DNA from: Azophilus sp964638775
GTDB lineage: Bacteria > Pseudomonadota > Gammaproteobacteria > Pseudomonadales > Azotimanducaceae
Direction: 5' to 3'
Length of the DNA stretch: 22,704 nt
Assembly: GCA_964638775.1 (NCBI GenBank)
Contig: CAZWZH010000057.1
Coordinates: forward strand, 1 to 22,704
Program-made: the position numbers and the translations under genes
Notes under the pieces: generated by a model
Told to the model about the DNA's origin: nothing
The model's input: the letters and a program-made list of their open reading frames with translations, nothing else
Database searches by the model: none
Shown: positions 1-7,640 of the stretch, one piece after another
Position numbering within the stretch: the stretch's first letter is position 1
How the letters are laid out: each line of letters opens with the position of its first letter

Positions 1-692
1 ATGCCGGCGACGACACCGAAGTCGTGGCTGATCCAGATCAGCGCCATGCCCAGCTCGTCGCAAAGTTGCCGGACCAGGGCGACGATCTGCGCCTGCACCG
101 TCACATCGAGCGCGGTGGTTGGCTCGTCCGCGATCAGCAGCTCGGGTTCACCCGCGAGCGCCATGGCGATCATGACCCGCTGCCGCATGCCGCCCGAGAG
201 CTGGTGCGGGTACGCGCCCGATATCTCGTCCGGTGCGGGAATGCCGACATGCGCGAGCCATTCGATCGCCGCGCGCTCCGCGTCTTTTCGCGAAGCACCG
301 CCATGCAACTCGATCACCTCATCGATCTGGCGACCGACGCGCATCACCGGGTTGAGGGCCGCGAGCGGGTCCTGGAAGACGAAGCCGACCCGCCGTCCGC
401 GAACGCGGACCATCCCGTCCGGATCCAGACCGAGCAGGTCGGTCGCGCCAAGTCGAACGCGCTCCGCGTGAACGCGGGCCGGCGGCACAGGCAACAAACC
501 CATGAGCGCGAGCGCTGTCACGCTCTTGCCCGAACCCGACTCGCCGACGATGCCGAGTGCCTCGCCGGCCCGCACCGCAAGGCTCACACCGTCGACCGCC
601 CGCACATGCCCCTCCGCCGTATCAAACCCGACATGCAGATCGCGCACGTCCAGGAGCGGCGCATTGCCGGCGCAGCGGGCCTGGCCGTTCAC
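1..692 (-). CDS. Oligopeptide/dipeptide ABC transporter ATP-binding protein, DppD/OppD type (3' end cut by window edge)
   Basis: This is an ABC ATPase that would power the importer encoded upstream in the same operon, acting on the cytoplasmic face of the inner membrane. From the chosen start I see Walker A GESGSGKS (residues 50-57), the Q-loop glutamine (about 107, FVFQDPLAALNP), the signature LSGGM (165-169), Walker B LLIADE (185-190) with the D-loop TALD, and the H-loop histidine in WISHDF (about 223). The FQDPLAALNPV and ISHDFGVVAG wording is typical of the DppD/OppD subfamily. The start is a GTG at 692; a TAG lies in frame three codons upstream, so no longer N-terminus is possible. No good ribosome-binding site precedes it, so translation may be coupled to what lies upstream. 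About 230 codons are visible of a usual 320-330. No second ATPase (DppF type) is visible. Confidence 0.93.
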   Translation of the reverse strand, partial: MNGQARCAGNAPLLDVRDLHVGFDTAEGHVRAVDGVSLAVRAGEALGIVGESGSGKSVTALALMGLLPVPPARVHAERVRLGATDLLGLDPDGMVRVRGRRVGFVFQDPLAALNPVMRVGRQIDEVIELHGGASRKDAERAAIEWLAHVGIPAPDEISGAYPHQLSGGMRQRVMIAMALAGEPELLIADEPTTALDVTVQAQIVALVRQLCDELGMALIWISHDFGVVAG

Positions 693-701
693 GGCCCGTT
701 G

Positions 702-800
702 CTAAACCTCTTGTTCGGTGACAAGGTTCCCAAACGAGTCAAGCTCCCACTCGGCCACTGTTTTCCCGCCGGGCTCGGGACTCGCCTCGTCAGGTTTCAA
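702..800 (-). CDS. Possible 32-residue ORF between the NicX-like and ATPase genes
   Basis: A short frame runs from a TTG at 800, overlapping the last codons of the NicX-like gene in another frame, to a TAG at 702-704, nine bases before the ATPase GTG. It would encode an acidic peptide whose second half reads KTVAEWELDSFGNLVTEQEV. That composition looks more protein-like than random GC-rich shadow sequence. A purine-rich stretch (GGATGCTGGG) lies just upstream. It could be a coupling leader for the ATPase, or a C-terminal tail of the upstream gene reached by frameshift. I recognise no family, and it may not be real. Confidence 0.25.
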   Translation of the reverse strand: MKPDEASPEPGGKTVAEWELDSFGNLVTEQEV

Positions 801-1794
801 AACCCAGCATCCCGGTGTTGAACTCGTTGGCGCTGCACAGCACCTCACCGTCGAGTATCACCGTCGGCCCGGCCAGCATGATGTCCACGTGGTAGTCACC
901 CATGCCCACCGTGCCGCCGAGGATCGGGTTTTGATAGCCGAACCCGAAGTCGATGGCGCCGAACTTGCGCTCGTCCTCGATCATCCGGCCCGAAATGCCC
1001 GCCTCCGGGTTCAGCCCCAGGCTGAAGTGGCAGAGCTTGTAGATGATCGAATCGTTGCAGCCGGCCAGCCAGGCGCGCATGACATCCGCCTCGGAGCCGC
1101 CCTCGACCTTGGCGATAACGCCGTTTTCCATGGTGAAACTGTAGGGCTCGTGCACCACGCCCTGAACGCTGTCGGACGCATCGATGACGATCACGCCGTT
1201 GATGGTTTCCTCCACCGGCGCGATGTTGACCTGCATGCCGGGATAGAAGTCGTCCTTGCCCGGCTGGTCGAGCATGCCGTTGCCGAACTCGCACTTGCGG
1301 GGTTTCAACCGGAAGCTGACGTCCGTTCCCTGGGGCGAGGTGACCCGGCAGATATCGGTGTCCTCCCAGAGTTCGCAGACGCGCTCGCCGATGCGGTTCA
1401 TCTTTCCGACATCGACGTTCAGGAGCGCCCTGACGACGTAATCTTCCACACCGGTGGGCTCGGTATAGAGAATGCTCGTGCCCCCCTCCTTGGCGTCGAG
1501 CATGGCCTGCGACGCATCGATGCCGTCGTCGATGATCGAGACGATGTACTTGGCCGCCTTGATCGACGCCGAGAGGATGGGCCCAGTCTTCATCGCCTCG
1601 CCCGCCCTGGCGTGGGGCTTGACGATGAGCTGCGTGTCGGCGCCGGAGCGCACCCCCGCCGCCCGCAGCGCGTGGGCCAGGTTCAGGTCGCTGTTCGCAT
1701 CGGCGAGTATCAGCAACGGGTCGCCGGCATCCGGCTCCACCAGGCGCCTGACGGTTACGTCCGCGAATTCGTCCCAGTACTCTCTCGACTTCAT
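790..1794 (-). CDS. NicX / M29-aminopeptidase-like metalloenzyme
   Basis: This 334-residue protein resembles the fold family that includes 2,5-dihydroxypyridine 5,6-dioxygenase (NicX, an iron enzyme of nicotinate breakdown) and M29 (AmpS/AmpT) leucyl aminopeptidases. Support comes from its length, the LNLAHALRAAG N-terminal region, the central LDQPGKDDFYPGMQVNIAP segment, and the C-terminal GMGDYHVDIML with a His-x-Asp pair at 302/304 that suits metal binding in this family. No signal peptide is seen, so it is cytoplasmic. I chose the ATG at 1794 over an ATG 18 codons earlier because GAGGAG lies a good distance before it, and the extra residues (QLPGNRRKPNQPQ) look non-coding. It follows the racemase-family gene by 54 bases. 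Substrate could be an N-heterocycle or a peptide; family membership is likely, exact reaction unknown. Confidence 0.75.
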   Translation of the reverse strand: MKSREYWDEFADVTVRRLVEPDAGDPLLILADANSDLNLAHALRAAGVRSGADTQLIVKPHARAGEAMKTGPILSASIKAAKYIVSIIDDGIDASQAMLDAKEGGTSILYTEPTGVEDYVVRALLNVDVGKMNRIGERVCELWEDTDICRVTSPQGTDVSFRLKPRKCEFGNGMLDQPGKDDFYPGMQVNIAPVEETINGVIVIDASDSVQGVVHEPYSFTMENGVIAKVEGGSEADVMRAWLAGCNDSIIYKLCHFSLGLNPEAGISGRMIEDERKFGAIDFGFGYQNPILGGTVGMGDYHVDIMLAGPTVILDGEVLCSANEFNTGMLGFET

Positions 1795-1848
1795 GTTTTC
1801 ACTCCTCTGTGGTTGGTTTGGTTTTCGCCGGTTGCCCGGCAGTTGCAA

Positions 1849-2592
1849 TCAATTCTCGATATCCACGTTGCCCGGCCTCGGGTGCGCCCGAACGCTTTGC
1901 GCAATCGACAGCCGCGCCAGGCTCTCGGCCATCATTGCCGATGCCTGTACGGGGTCGATCACCGGGATCGGCAACTCGCGCTGCAGGCGGCCGATCACGT
2001 CGAGGCTGCCATAGCCGATGATGGCATCGGCGCCGTCCTCCTTCATCGCGAGCCGCGCCTGCTCGATCATCGCCTCGGGCAGGCTGTCGTCGCGCGCGGC
2101 GAATTCCAGCGTCTTGCCGCTCACCGTGCGCACCGAGGCGAGCTTGTCGGCAAAGCCATACATGCGCGCCACATCCTCGATGCAGCGCGTGCCGTAACCG
2201 CCGCGCTGGTTGCCGCTCGTCTCGCCCGGCAGCAGGAACGTGAAGCGCCGGCCGACCATGGAGGCGAAGTGCATCGACGCCTCCGATTCGCCGGTTACCG
2301 GAATGGCGAGCGCCTCTTTCGCGGCCTGCACGCCCGGTTCGTCGAGGCATCCCATGGCAACCGCGTGGAAGCCTTCCTCCTCGGCACGCTTGGCTGCGCG
2401 CAGGTGAGGCATGGCCACCAACTCGCAGTCGTAGGCATTGCCGATGGCCTCGATCGGGGCGTCGGGCAGGTCCCACAGGACGATCTCGAGTCCCGGACGC
2501 TGCAGCGGTGCGAGCAGCTCGCGATGTACGTCGCCCCAGGCCTTGAGCCCGTTGCGTACGGGGATAGTTGCACAGATGCGTATGGGTTCCAT
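1849..2592 (-). CDS. Asp/Glu/hydantoin racemase superfamily protein lacking the second catalytic cysteine
   Basis: This 247-residue cytoplasmic protein belongs to the superfamily of aspartate, glutamate and hydantoin racemases, maleate isomerase and arylmalonate decarboxylase. The N-terminal half has the first cysteine in VAMGCLDEPGVQAAKEA (C82), a close match to the hydantoin racemase pattern. In the C-terminal half, where two-cysteine members read roughly GADxIVLGCxGM, this protein reads GADAIIGYGSL, so the second cysteine appears to be Tyr194. Classical two-base racemisation may therefore not occur. The stop of the upstream permease overlaps the start (TGATG). Of two adjacent ATGs, the one at 2592 has the better spacing (5 bases) from AAGGAG; the one at 2595 would give an ATGA overlap. 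Tight coupling to the permease genes means it probably acts on the imported compound. Substrate not determinable. Confidence 0.8.
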   Translation of the reverse strand: MEPIRICATIPVRNGLKAWGDVHRELLAPLQRPGLEIVLWDLPDAPIEAIGNAYDCELVAMPHLRAAKRAEEEGFHAVAMGCLDEPGVQAAKEALAIPVTGESEASMHFASMVGRRFTFLLPGETSGNQRGGYGTRCIEDVARMYGFADKLASVRTVSGKTLEFAARDDSLPEAMIEQARLAMKEDGADAIIGYGSLDVIGRLQRELPIPVIDPVQASAMMAESLARLSIAQSVRAHPRPGNVDIEN

Positions 2593-3521
2593 CATTTCTC
2601 CTTGGCGGGGCTCGCCAGGGTAGCGGTCGAGCCCCGAGTTTGCAGGTCTTGACGGTCGCCGACAGCCTCGCCGATCAGGTTGAAGCCGACAACCAGGATA
2701 AAGAGCACGACCCCCGGAAACGCCGCCACCCACCATTGGTCGAGCAGGAACATCTGCCCTTCCGCGACCATGCGCCCCCATTCGGGCGTGGGCGGCTGGG
2801 CCCCGAGGCCAAGATAGCTCAGCGACGCCGCGGTGAGCGCCACGAAGCCGGCATCGAGCGACAGGCGCACGATGACCGGGTCGATCACGTTCGGAAGCAT
2901 GTGCCGGATGATACGGAACCGGCTGGCCCCGATCACCCGCGCCGACTCGACGAATTCCTGGTGGCGCACGGCGAGGATCTGCCCGCGCACCAGCCGGGCG
3001 TACGCGGGCCACCAGAGCAGCGCGACCGCGAACACCGTCTGGCGCAGGCCCCGGCCAAGCACCGCGTTGATTGCCAGCGCCAGGATCAGCGGCGGAAACG
3101 CCAGGAACACGTCGGTGGTGCGCATCAGCAGGCTGTCCAGCCATCCGCCGACATAGCCGGAAACGGATCCGACGAAGATGCCCACCAGGCTGGCGATGGC
3201 CAGCACCGCAATCACGGTCCCCAGGGTCGTGCGCGAACCGTAGACGATGCGCGTGTACACATCGTTGCCCGTGGAGTCGGTGCCGAGCCAGTGGCCCGGT
3301 GAAGGCGGCGTCAGGCGGCCTTCGAGATTCAGCACCGCCGGGTCCAGGCCGGTGAAGAGCCACGGCGCCGCGGCCATGGCCGCGAACAGCCCGACGATGA
3401 GAATGCCGGCGACGAGCCGGCGGTCGTGCATCCAGAACGCTGCGCTACGCACAACGGGCTCTCGGGTCGAGGCGCTCCTGGACCGCGTTGCCGTCGTGGG
3501 CGTTGCCGTCGTGGGCGACAT
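2592..3521 (-). CDS. ABC transporter inner-membrane permease, DppC/OppC type
   Basis: This 309-residue permease forms the importer channel with the DppB-like partner. After a hydrophilic N-terminus, the first membrane segment is at about 38-56 (LVAGILIVGLFAAMAAAPWL). The DppC hallmark PSPGHWLGTDSTGNDVYTR follows, then further membrane segments. The ATPase-docking EAA loop reads EFVESARVIGASRFRIIRHM, and SLSYLGLGAQPP is near the C-terminus, all standard for the family. It begins 14 bases after the dppB-like stop. No clear ribosome-binding site precedes the ATG at 3521, so a later start is possible. The N-terminus carries PTTATPTTAT, encoded by a perfect 15-base tandem repeat at 3487-3516, which may be a length-variable stretch. 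The last codons overlap the racemase-family start. Confidence 0.92.
   Translation of the reverse strand: MSPTTATPTTATRSRSASTREPVVRSAAFWMHDRRLVAGILIVGLFAAMAAAPWLFTGLDPAVLNLEGRLTPPSPGHWLGTDSTGNDVYTRIVYGSRTTLGTVIAVLAIASLVGIFVGSVSGYVGGWLDSLLMRTTDVFLAFPPLILALAINAVLGRGLRQTVFAVALLWWPAYARLVRGQILAVRHQEFVESARVIGASRFRIIRHMLPNVIDPVIVRLSLDAGFVALTAASLSYLGLGAQPPTPEWGRMVAEGQMFLLDQWWVAAFPGVVLFILVVGFNLIGEAVGDRQDLQTRGSTATLASPAKEK
3487..3516. repeat. 15-base perfect tandem duplication in the permease N-terminus
   Basis: The unit gttgccgtcgtgggc occurs twice head to tail (3487-3501 and 3502-3516). Being a multiple of three, it adds five residues (TTATP-type) to the DppC-like N-terminal tail without breaking the frame. 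Confidence 0.9.
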
Positions 3522-3535
3522 AAAGAGGGAGCGCG

Positions 3536-4543
3536 CTATTCATATCGTATTCGCGGGTCGAGTCGCGCATAGACGAGATCGACGCCGAGATTGACGATCA
3601 GGTAGACGGTGGTGGCGATCAGCGTGATCCCCATGATCACGGGAATGTCCATGCGGAAAATGCCGGTCCAGGCGTAGGTGCCGAGGCCGCCCCAGGAGAA
3701 CAGGTTCTCGATCAGCACCGTGCCGCCGAGCAGGAAGGCGACCTGCAGCCCGATCACGGTGGTTGTCGGCAGCAACGCGTTGGGCAGGGCATGGCGCAGC
3801 CACACGGTGCGTTCGGGGAAACCTTTCGCCCGAGCGGTTCGCACATACTCCTGCTCCAGCGCCTGCAGCATCGACCGGCGCGTGATGCGGGCCACCTCGG
3901 AAGTACCCGCCATCGCCAGGGTCAGGGCGGGCAGCAGGAGATGACGGAGCGCGTCGAGGAGCGTCGTCCACTGGCCCGCCAGGAAGGCGTCGACCGTGTA
4001 CATGCCGGTGAAAGTGGGCGGCGGAATCGTCTCCAGGCCGAGCCGCCCGGCGATCGGCAGCACGCGCAGCCACCCGGCGAAGACGATCTGCAGCAGCAGC
4101 GCCGTGAAGAATACCGGCATGCCCACCCCGAAATAGGAAAACCCGAGAAAGGCGCGGTCGGCCCAACTGCCGCGCCGGGTCGCCGTGAATACGCCGAGCG
4201 GGATGCCCACACTGACGGCGATCACCATCGTCGCCAGCAGCAGTTCCAGGGTTGCCGGGAAAAACAGGCGAAGCTCTTCGGCCACCGCCTGCTTGGAGGT
4301 AAGCGACGTCCCCAGATCGCCCTGGAGCAGCCGCCCCATGTACATCGCGTATTGCACCGGCAACGGGCGGTCGAGCCCAAGCCGGTCGCGCACCGCCTCG
4401 AGCTGCTCGGCGTTCGCATGCCGGCCCGCCGCGGCGCGGGCGGGGTCGCCGGGCAGCAGATTGGTCAACGCGAAGGTGAGAATGCTGACGCCGAGCAGCA
4501 CCGGCACCATCTGCAGCAGGCGGCGCGCGACGAACGGCCCCAT
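3536..4543 (-). CDS. ABC transporter inner-membrane permease, DppB/OppB type
   Basis: This 335-residue permease starts with the classical DppB N-terminus (VARRLLQMVPVLLGVSILTF), with the first membrane helix at about 8-30. PGDPARAAAGRHANAEQLEA and LGLDRPLPVQY follow, then helices, and an EAA loop in EYVRTARAKGFPERTVWLRH. It ends VYARLDPRIRYE, a typical DppB finish. Its length matches the family. It overlaps the end of the binding-protein gene: that stop TGA lies inside ATGATG, and the second ATG (4543) is three bases further from GGAAGGA than the first (4546). This overlap indicates strict co-translation of binding protein and permease. Confidence 0.93.
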   Translation of the reverse strand: MGPFVARRLLQMVPVLLGVSILTFALTNLLPGDPARAAAGRHANAEQLEAVRDRLGLDRPLPVQYAMYMGRLLQGDLGTSLTSKQAVAEELRLFFPATLELLLATMVIAVSVGIPLGVFTATRRGSWADRAFLGFSYFGVGMPVFFTALLLQIVFAGWLRVLPIAGRLGLETIPPPTFTGMYTVDAFLAGQWTTLLDALRHLLLPALTLAMAGTSEVARITRRSMLQALEQEYVRTARAKGFPERTVWLRHALPNALLPTTTVIGLQVAFLLGGTVLIENLFSWGGLGTYAWTGIFRMDIPVIMGITLIATTVYLIVNLGVDLVYARLDPRIRYE

Positions 4544-6099
4544 CATTCCTTCCACATGGCGTAGAGGTTCTGCGTCAGCGGGTGGCCGAGGCTCACCGCG
4601 GAGCCGTGCAGGTCGTCCCGTTGCGCCGACAGCCCCACCATGGTCACGCCCACGGCGAACGGCATCTCCTCGAGCCACAGCGCCTCGGCCTCGCGGTACA
4701 GCTCGCAGCGGCGTTCCCCGTCGAGTTCGGCGGCGGCGGTGTCCAACAGTTCGTCCATGGCCGCGTTCCCGTACCACGCAAAGTTGTCGCCGCCGTCGCC
4801 GGCCTGGCTCGAATGAACGAGCGAATGCATGTAGTGGTGCGCTTCCGGGCCCGGGGCGAAGATCCAGATGGTGGCCACATCGGTGGACGTCTCGAGACGG
4901 GTGTAGTTCTCCACCTTGGCGTCCCACTCGATGTCCACCGCGTTCAGCCTGATGCCGAGCTGTGCCGCGCCCGCGCGCATGATCTCGAAGAACGGCGTCT
5001 CGCCCGTCGTTCCCTCGAACGCCATGGTCAGCTCCACCTCGCCCGGCCGGATGCCGGCGCTGGCCACCAACCGGCGCGCCTCGTCGAGATCGGTATAGGG
5101 CCGTGGCGAGTCGGGGCTGGCGCACTCGGCGCCCGCGGGCAGTACCCCGTGCGCCTGCGCCGCGTTGCCGCCCATGAGATGCTCGATGTGGCCTTCGTAG
5201 TCGTAAGCCAATGCCAGCGCGCGCCGTAGGCGGGCGTCGCCGAGATGTTCGCTTTGGGTGTTGAAGGCGAAATACAACTGGTTGAGGGTCAGGTCCCGGT
5301 TCACCCGGACGCCCGGCTCCCCAGCCAGCGCCTCCAGGGTGTCGGCACTCGAGACGAAGATCCAGTCGGCATCGCCGGTGACCAGCGCGATGCGGCGGGC
5401 GACCTCCTCGCGGATCACGCGAAAGACGGCGCGGTCCACATGCCGCGGCCCCCAGCCCAGGTGATAGCCCGGGTTCCGCTCCACGGTGACCTGCTGCTCG
5501 GGCTGAAACGAGACGAGGCGATAGGGCCCGGCGCCTGCCGTATGGTTCTGCAACCAGCGCTGGCCCAGGTCCCCTTCGTACTCATTGGCGCGGATGAGAT
5601 CGGCGTTGGCGATATAGAGCCGTGTCATGGCTCCCAGAAATCCGGCGAACGGCTCGTGCAGGTCGATGGCGACACGGCGCGTATCGAGAACTTCGGCGCC
5701 GCTGACCGGCGTGAGATAGCGCCAGACCCCGATCCGCAAGGCCAGCATCCGGTCGATCGAAAACTTGACGTCCTCAGCAAGCACCGGCTTGCCATCGTGA
5801 AAGCGTGCGTTCTCGCGCAGCTCGAAGACATAGCGCCGCGCGTCTTCGGACACCTCGTAGGAAGCGGCCAGGTCCATGCGCACTTCGGTGGTGCCCGGCC
5901 TGTACTGAACGAGTGCGCTGTACAGGTTAATCGCCAGGTTGTCGACCCGGCTGTCGGTGGCCATTACCGGATCCATTGTCGGCGCAATCCCCTCGGTGAG
6001 CAGCACCAGGTGAGAGCGTTCGCCGGCGGGCGCGCAGCCAAGACAGGTGACGAACAGCGCACACGTCACCAGCAATCCGCGGCAATAGTCCCGCTGCAT
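4543..6099 (-). CDS. Peptide/nickel-type ABC transporter substrate-binding protein (SBP_bac_5 family), probable lipoprotein
   Basis: This is the periplasmic receptor of the importer, 518 residues, usual for the family. The N-terminus has an export signal (RGLLVTCALFVTCLGC). A cysteine at about 22 follows Leu-Gly, so it may be a lipoprotein although the lipobox is not ideal. Family features include TEGIAPTMDPVMATDSR near the mature start, YEVSEDARRYVFELRENARF, FHDGKPVLAEDVKFSIDRM (about 98-116), the GAGPYRLVSFQPEQQVTVER block, and the NLYAMWK terminus. It is first in the operon. The ATG at 6099 has no strong ribosome-binding site. The promoter region upstream holds a palindrome described separately. 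SBP_bac_5 proteins bind peptides, nickel chelates, opines or sugars, so the ligand cannot be named; the two enzyme genes in the operon argue for a nitrogen compound. Confidence 0.92.
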   Translation of the reverse strand: MQRDYCRGLLVTCALFVTCLGCAPAGERSHLVLLTEGIAPTMDPVMATDSRVDNLAINLYSALVQYRPGTTEVRMDLAASYEVSEDARRYVFELRENARFHDGKPVLAEDVKFSIDRMLALRIGVWRYLTPVSGAEVLDTRRVAIDLHEPFAGFLGAMTRLYIANADLIRANEYEGDLGQRWLQNHTAGAGPYRLVSFQPEQQVTVERNPGYHLGWGPRHVDRAVFRVIREEVARRIALVTGDADWIFVSSADTLEALAGEPGVRVNRDLTLNQLYFAFNTQSEHLGDARLRRALALAYDYEGHIEHLMGGNAAQAHGVLPAGAECASPDSPRPYTDLDEARRLVASAGIRPGEVELTMAFEGTTGETPFFEIMRAGAAQLGIRLNAVDIEWDAKVENYTRLETSTDVATIWIFAPGPEAHHYMHSLVHSSQAGDGGDNFAWYGNAAMDELLDTAAAELDGERRCELYREAEALWLEEMPFAVGVTMVGLSAQRDDLHGSAVSLGHPLTQNLYAMWKE

Positions 6100-6126
6100 T
6101 CGACCGACGATCGCAACGCCCCAAAA

Positions 6127-6143
6127 TCGAATATTGTATTCAA
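6127..6143 (-). promoter_or_regulatory. 7-3-7 palindrome over the predicted promoter of the ABC operon
   Basis: On the minus strand this reads TTGAATA-CAA-TATTCGA, an inverted repeat with six of seven arm positions matched, 28 bases upstream of the binding-protein start. TACAAT inside it (6133-6138) is a plausible -10 element; no convincing -35 is seen. It has the same shape as palindromes near 10916, 14468 and 20199. A repressor operator is inferred. Confidence 0.45.
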
Positions 6144-6244
6144 TCGAGAGCAGGGGCGCACAAGGCGGGAAATACCGGTGATCGTCGATCGCGACTTGAC
6201 GACTCTGTTGCGTGAACGCATGACAATCGGTATCTTGTTAGTTA

Positions 6245-6262
6245 TCTCATGAATCTCATGAA
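6245..6262 (+). promoter_or_regulatory. Tandem 9-base repeat upstream of the antitoxin gene, candidate autoregulatory operator
   Basis: The unit tctcatgaa occurs twice with no gap (6245-6253, 6254-6262), nine bases before the antitoxin ATG. Each unit contains the palindrome TCATGA. RES-type antitoxins usually repress their own operon, so this is a reasonable operator candidate. A weak promoter (TTGCGT 6208-6213, TATCTT 6231-6236, 17 bases apart) lies just upstream. Confidence 0.4.
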
Positions 6263-6271
6263 CTCGCACCA

Positions 6272-6928
6272 ATGAAACCCAATCCAATCGCCTACGAGAC
6301 ACTGCAGCCTGAGGAGGTGCGGAAGCTGCCCCGACGAATCAGAGCACGCCTCGGAGAGGGAGTTGACGATACCGGCGAGTGGTTGGTGCTGCACGCGTCC
6401 TGGCCGTTGAGCGGCATGGTCGACCGCCTGAACCGGCTGGGCGGCTTGCGGAAGATGCGCCCATGGCGTCCGCGCACGCCGTCCGACCTCGACCGGATAC
6501 TGGCCTGGCTCGCGGCCGACCGTTCCGATGTGGAAGAGGACCTGGCATTCGACAACCTCGCCGCGCGCCGCGAGTACCTGAATGACACCCAAACACTGAC
6601 GGCGGAGCAGATCCACCGGATGTCGGGCCTGGTCTCGCGCAACAGGAGCGAGCCGGCTTCCCGATGGAAAAAGGAGGGCAAGACGTTTGCGATTCGGCTT
6701 GGAAGGCGCGACCTGTATCCGGCGTTCCAGTTCCAGGAGGGAAAGCCGCGCACAGTGGTGCGGGATGTACTCGCGGCCTTGCCTTCGGACATGACCGACT
6801 GGCAGAAGGCGTTCTGGTTCGCTTCGGGTAACGGCTGGCTTGACGGCGACGAACCTCAGCACCGCCTGGAGGACGGCGGCCGGGTTGTCGAGGCTGCGCG
6901 CCGGCTCGCGGAGCCGGCGGGTGGATGA
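6272..6928 (+). CDS. Antitoxin of a RES-type toxin-antitoxin pair (ParS/Xre/MbcA-like)
   Basis: This 218-residue protein should bind and neutralise the RES toxin encoded next and repress the pair. The middle contains a helix-turn-helix-like stretch, TLTAEQIHRMSGLVSRNRSE (about 109-128), followed by RWKKEGKTFAIRLGRRDLYP. The C-terminal 60 residues hold the toxin-binding signature: FQFQEGKPRTVVRDVLAALP, then TDWQKAFWFASGNGWLDGDE. The first ~100 residues form an extra charged domain, so it is longer than the usual 120-160 residue RES antitoxins. The ATG at 6272 has little Shine-Dalgarno signal; the tandem repeat sits where it would be. The stop codon overlaps the toxin start, which fits coupled expression with antitoxin first. 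Confidence 0.8.
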   Translation: MKPNPIAYETLQPEEVRKLPRRIRARLGEGVDDTGEWLVLHASWPLSGMVDRLNRLGGLRKMRPWRPRTPSDLDRILAWLAADRSDVEEDLAFDNLAARREYLNDTQTLTAEQIHRMSGLVSRNRSEPASRWKKEGKTFAIRLGRRDLYPAFQFQEGKPRTVVRDVLAALPSDMTDWQKAFWFASGNGWLDGDEPQHRLEDGGRVVEAARRLAEPAGG

Positions 6929-7568
6929 GGAAGCGTCGCCCGTACCTCACCCACCGGCGCATCTGCAGGCGCCGAACGTGGTGGCGTTGACCGCAGGCGA
7001 GTTACTCCACCGGGTTCATGGCCGGCAGTTCGACGGCAACGGCTTCAATCCCTGCCGCGGCGGCCCGACGCGATTCGCGCCCATTCGTGACGAGCGGGGC
7101 CGGTGCATTCCGTCGCTGTATGCCGCAAGCACTGTGGAGGCGGCGATCTACGAGACGATCCTGCACGATATTCCGCTCGGCATGGCGCGCAAGAGCGTGC
7201 CGAGCGGCGCCCTTGTCGGGCGCCGGCACAGCACATTGATCCTGCGCCGCGCGCTACGCCTTGCAAGCTTGCGGGCACCAGACCTGGTGAAGTGGCGTGT
7301 ACGCCGCGAGACACTGATCGGCAGCCTCCCCACGCAATACGGACGTACGGCGCTCTGGGCAAAGGCGGTGCATGATCAGTTCGGTGAGATCGATGGGTTG
7401 GTCTGGACATCGAACCTCTGCGATCCGGATACTGCGCTGCTGTTGTTCGGTGACCGTGTGTCCGCCGCGGACCTGATGGTGACGGGCGTGCGCGAAGGGT
7501 CGGACGGCTCGTTTCTGCGGGATGTGCGCAAGGCGGCCCGGCGCAGCGATATCCTGATTACGCTCTAG
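6921..7568 (+). CDS. RES-domain toxin (NAD+-depleting family)
   Basis: RES toxins degrade NAD+ in the cytoplasm and halt growth when not held by their antitoxin. The conserved signature residues are visible: an arginine in PTRFAPI (about R51), SLYAASTVEAAIYETILHD with Tyr67 and Glu78, and serine 164 in GLVWTSN. The spacing matches the Arg-Glu-Ser plan that names the family. The GTG at 6921 is chosen because GGAG lies seven bases before it and it overlaps the antitoxin stop by eight bases; the upstream ATG in this frame (6840) would overlap the antitoxin by some 90 bases. The resulting 215 residues are normal for the family. The domain looks intact and potentially active. Confidence 0.85.
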   Translation: MDEEASPVPHPPAHLQAPNVVALTAGELLHRVHGRQFDGNGFNPCRGGPTRFAPIRDERGRCIPSLYAASTVEAAIYETILHDIPLGMARKSVPSGALVGRRHSTLILRRALRLASLRAPDLVKWRVRRETLIGSLPTQYGRTALWAKAVHDQFGEIDGLVWTSNLCDPDTALLLFGDRVSAADLMVTGVREGSDGSFLRDVRKAARRSDILITL

Positions 7569-7592
7569 TCAGGCGAGGACAATCGAGGGGGT

Positions 7593-7617
7593 CTCAGGCC
7601 TGCAGAAGCAGTCTGAG
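7593..7617. terminator. Stem-loop between convergent toxin and DUF885 genes, candidate terminator
   Basis: The arms CTCAG (7593-7597) and CTGAG (7613-7617) pair, with an inner CTGC/GCAG stem and loop AGAA, separated by a small asymmetric bulge. It lies between two genes that converge, so it could stop transcription from either side. No T-tract follows, so termination is inferred from position and structure only. Confidence 0.4.
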
Positions 7618-7640
7618 CAACTGAATCGATGGTCCCCTTC

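Noticed and set aside
718..2652. 644-residue plus-strand ORF
   Set aside because: It is antisense to the racemase-family and NicX-like genes, has no start signal and a His/Arg/Asp-rich composition typical of high-GC shadow frames.
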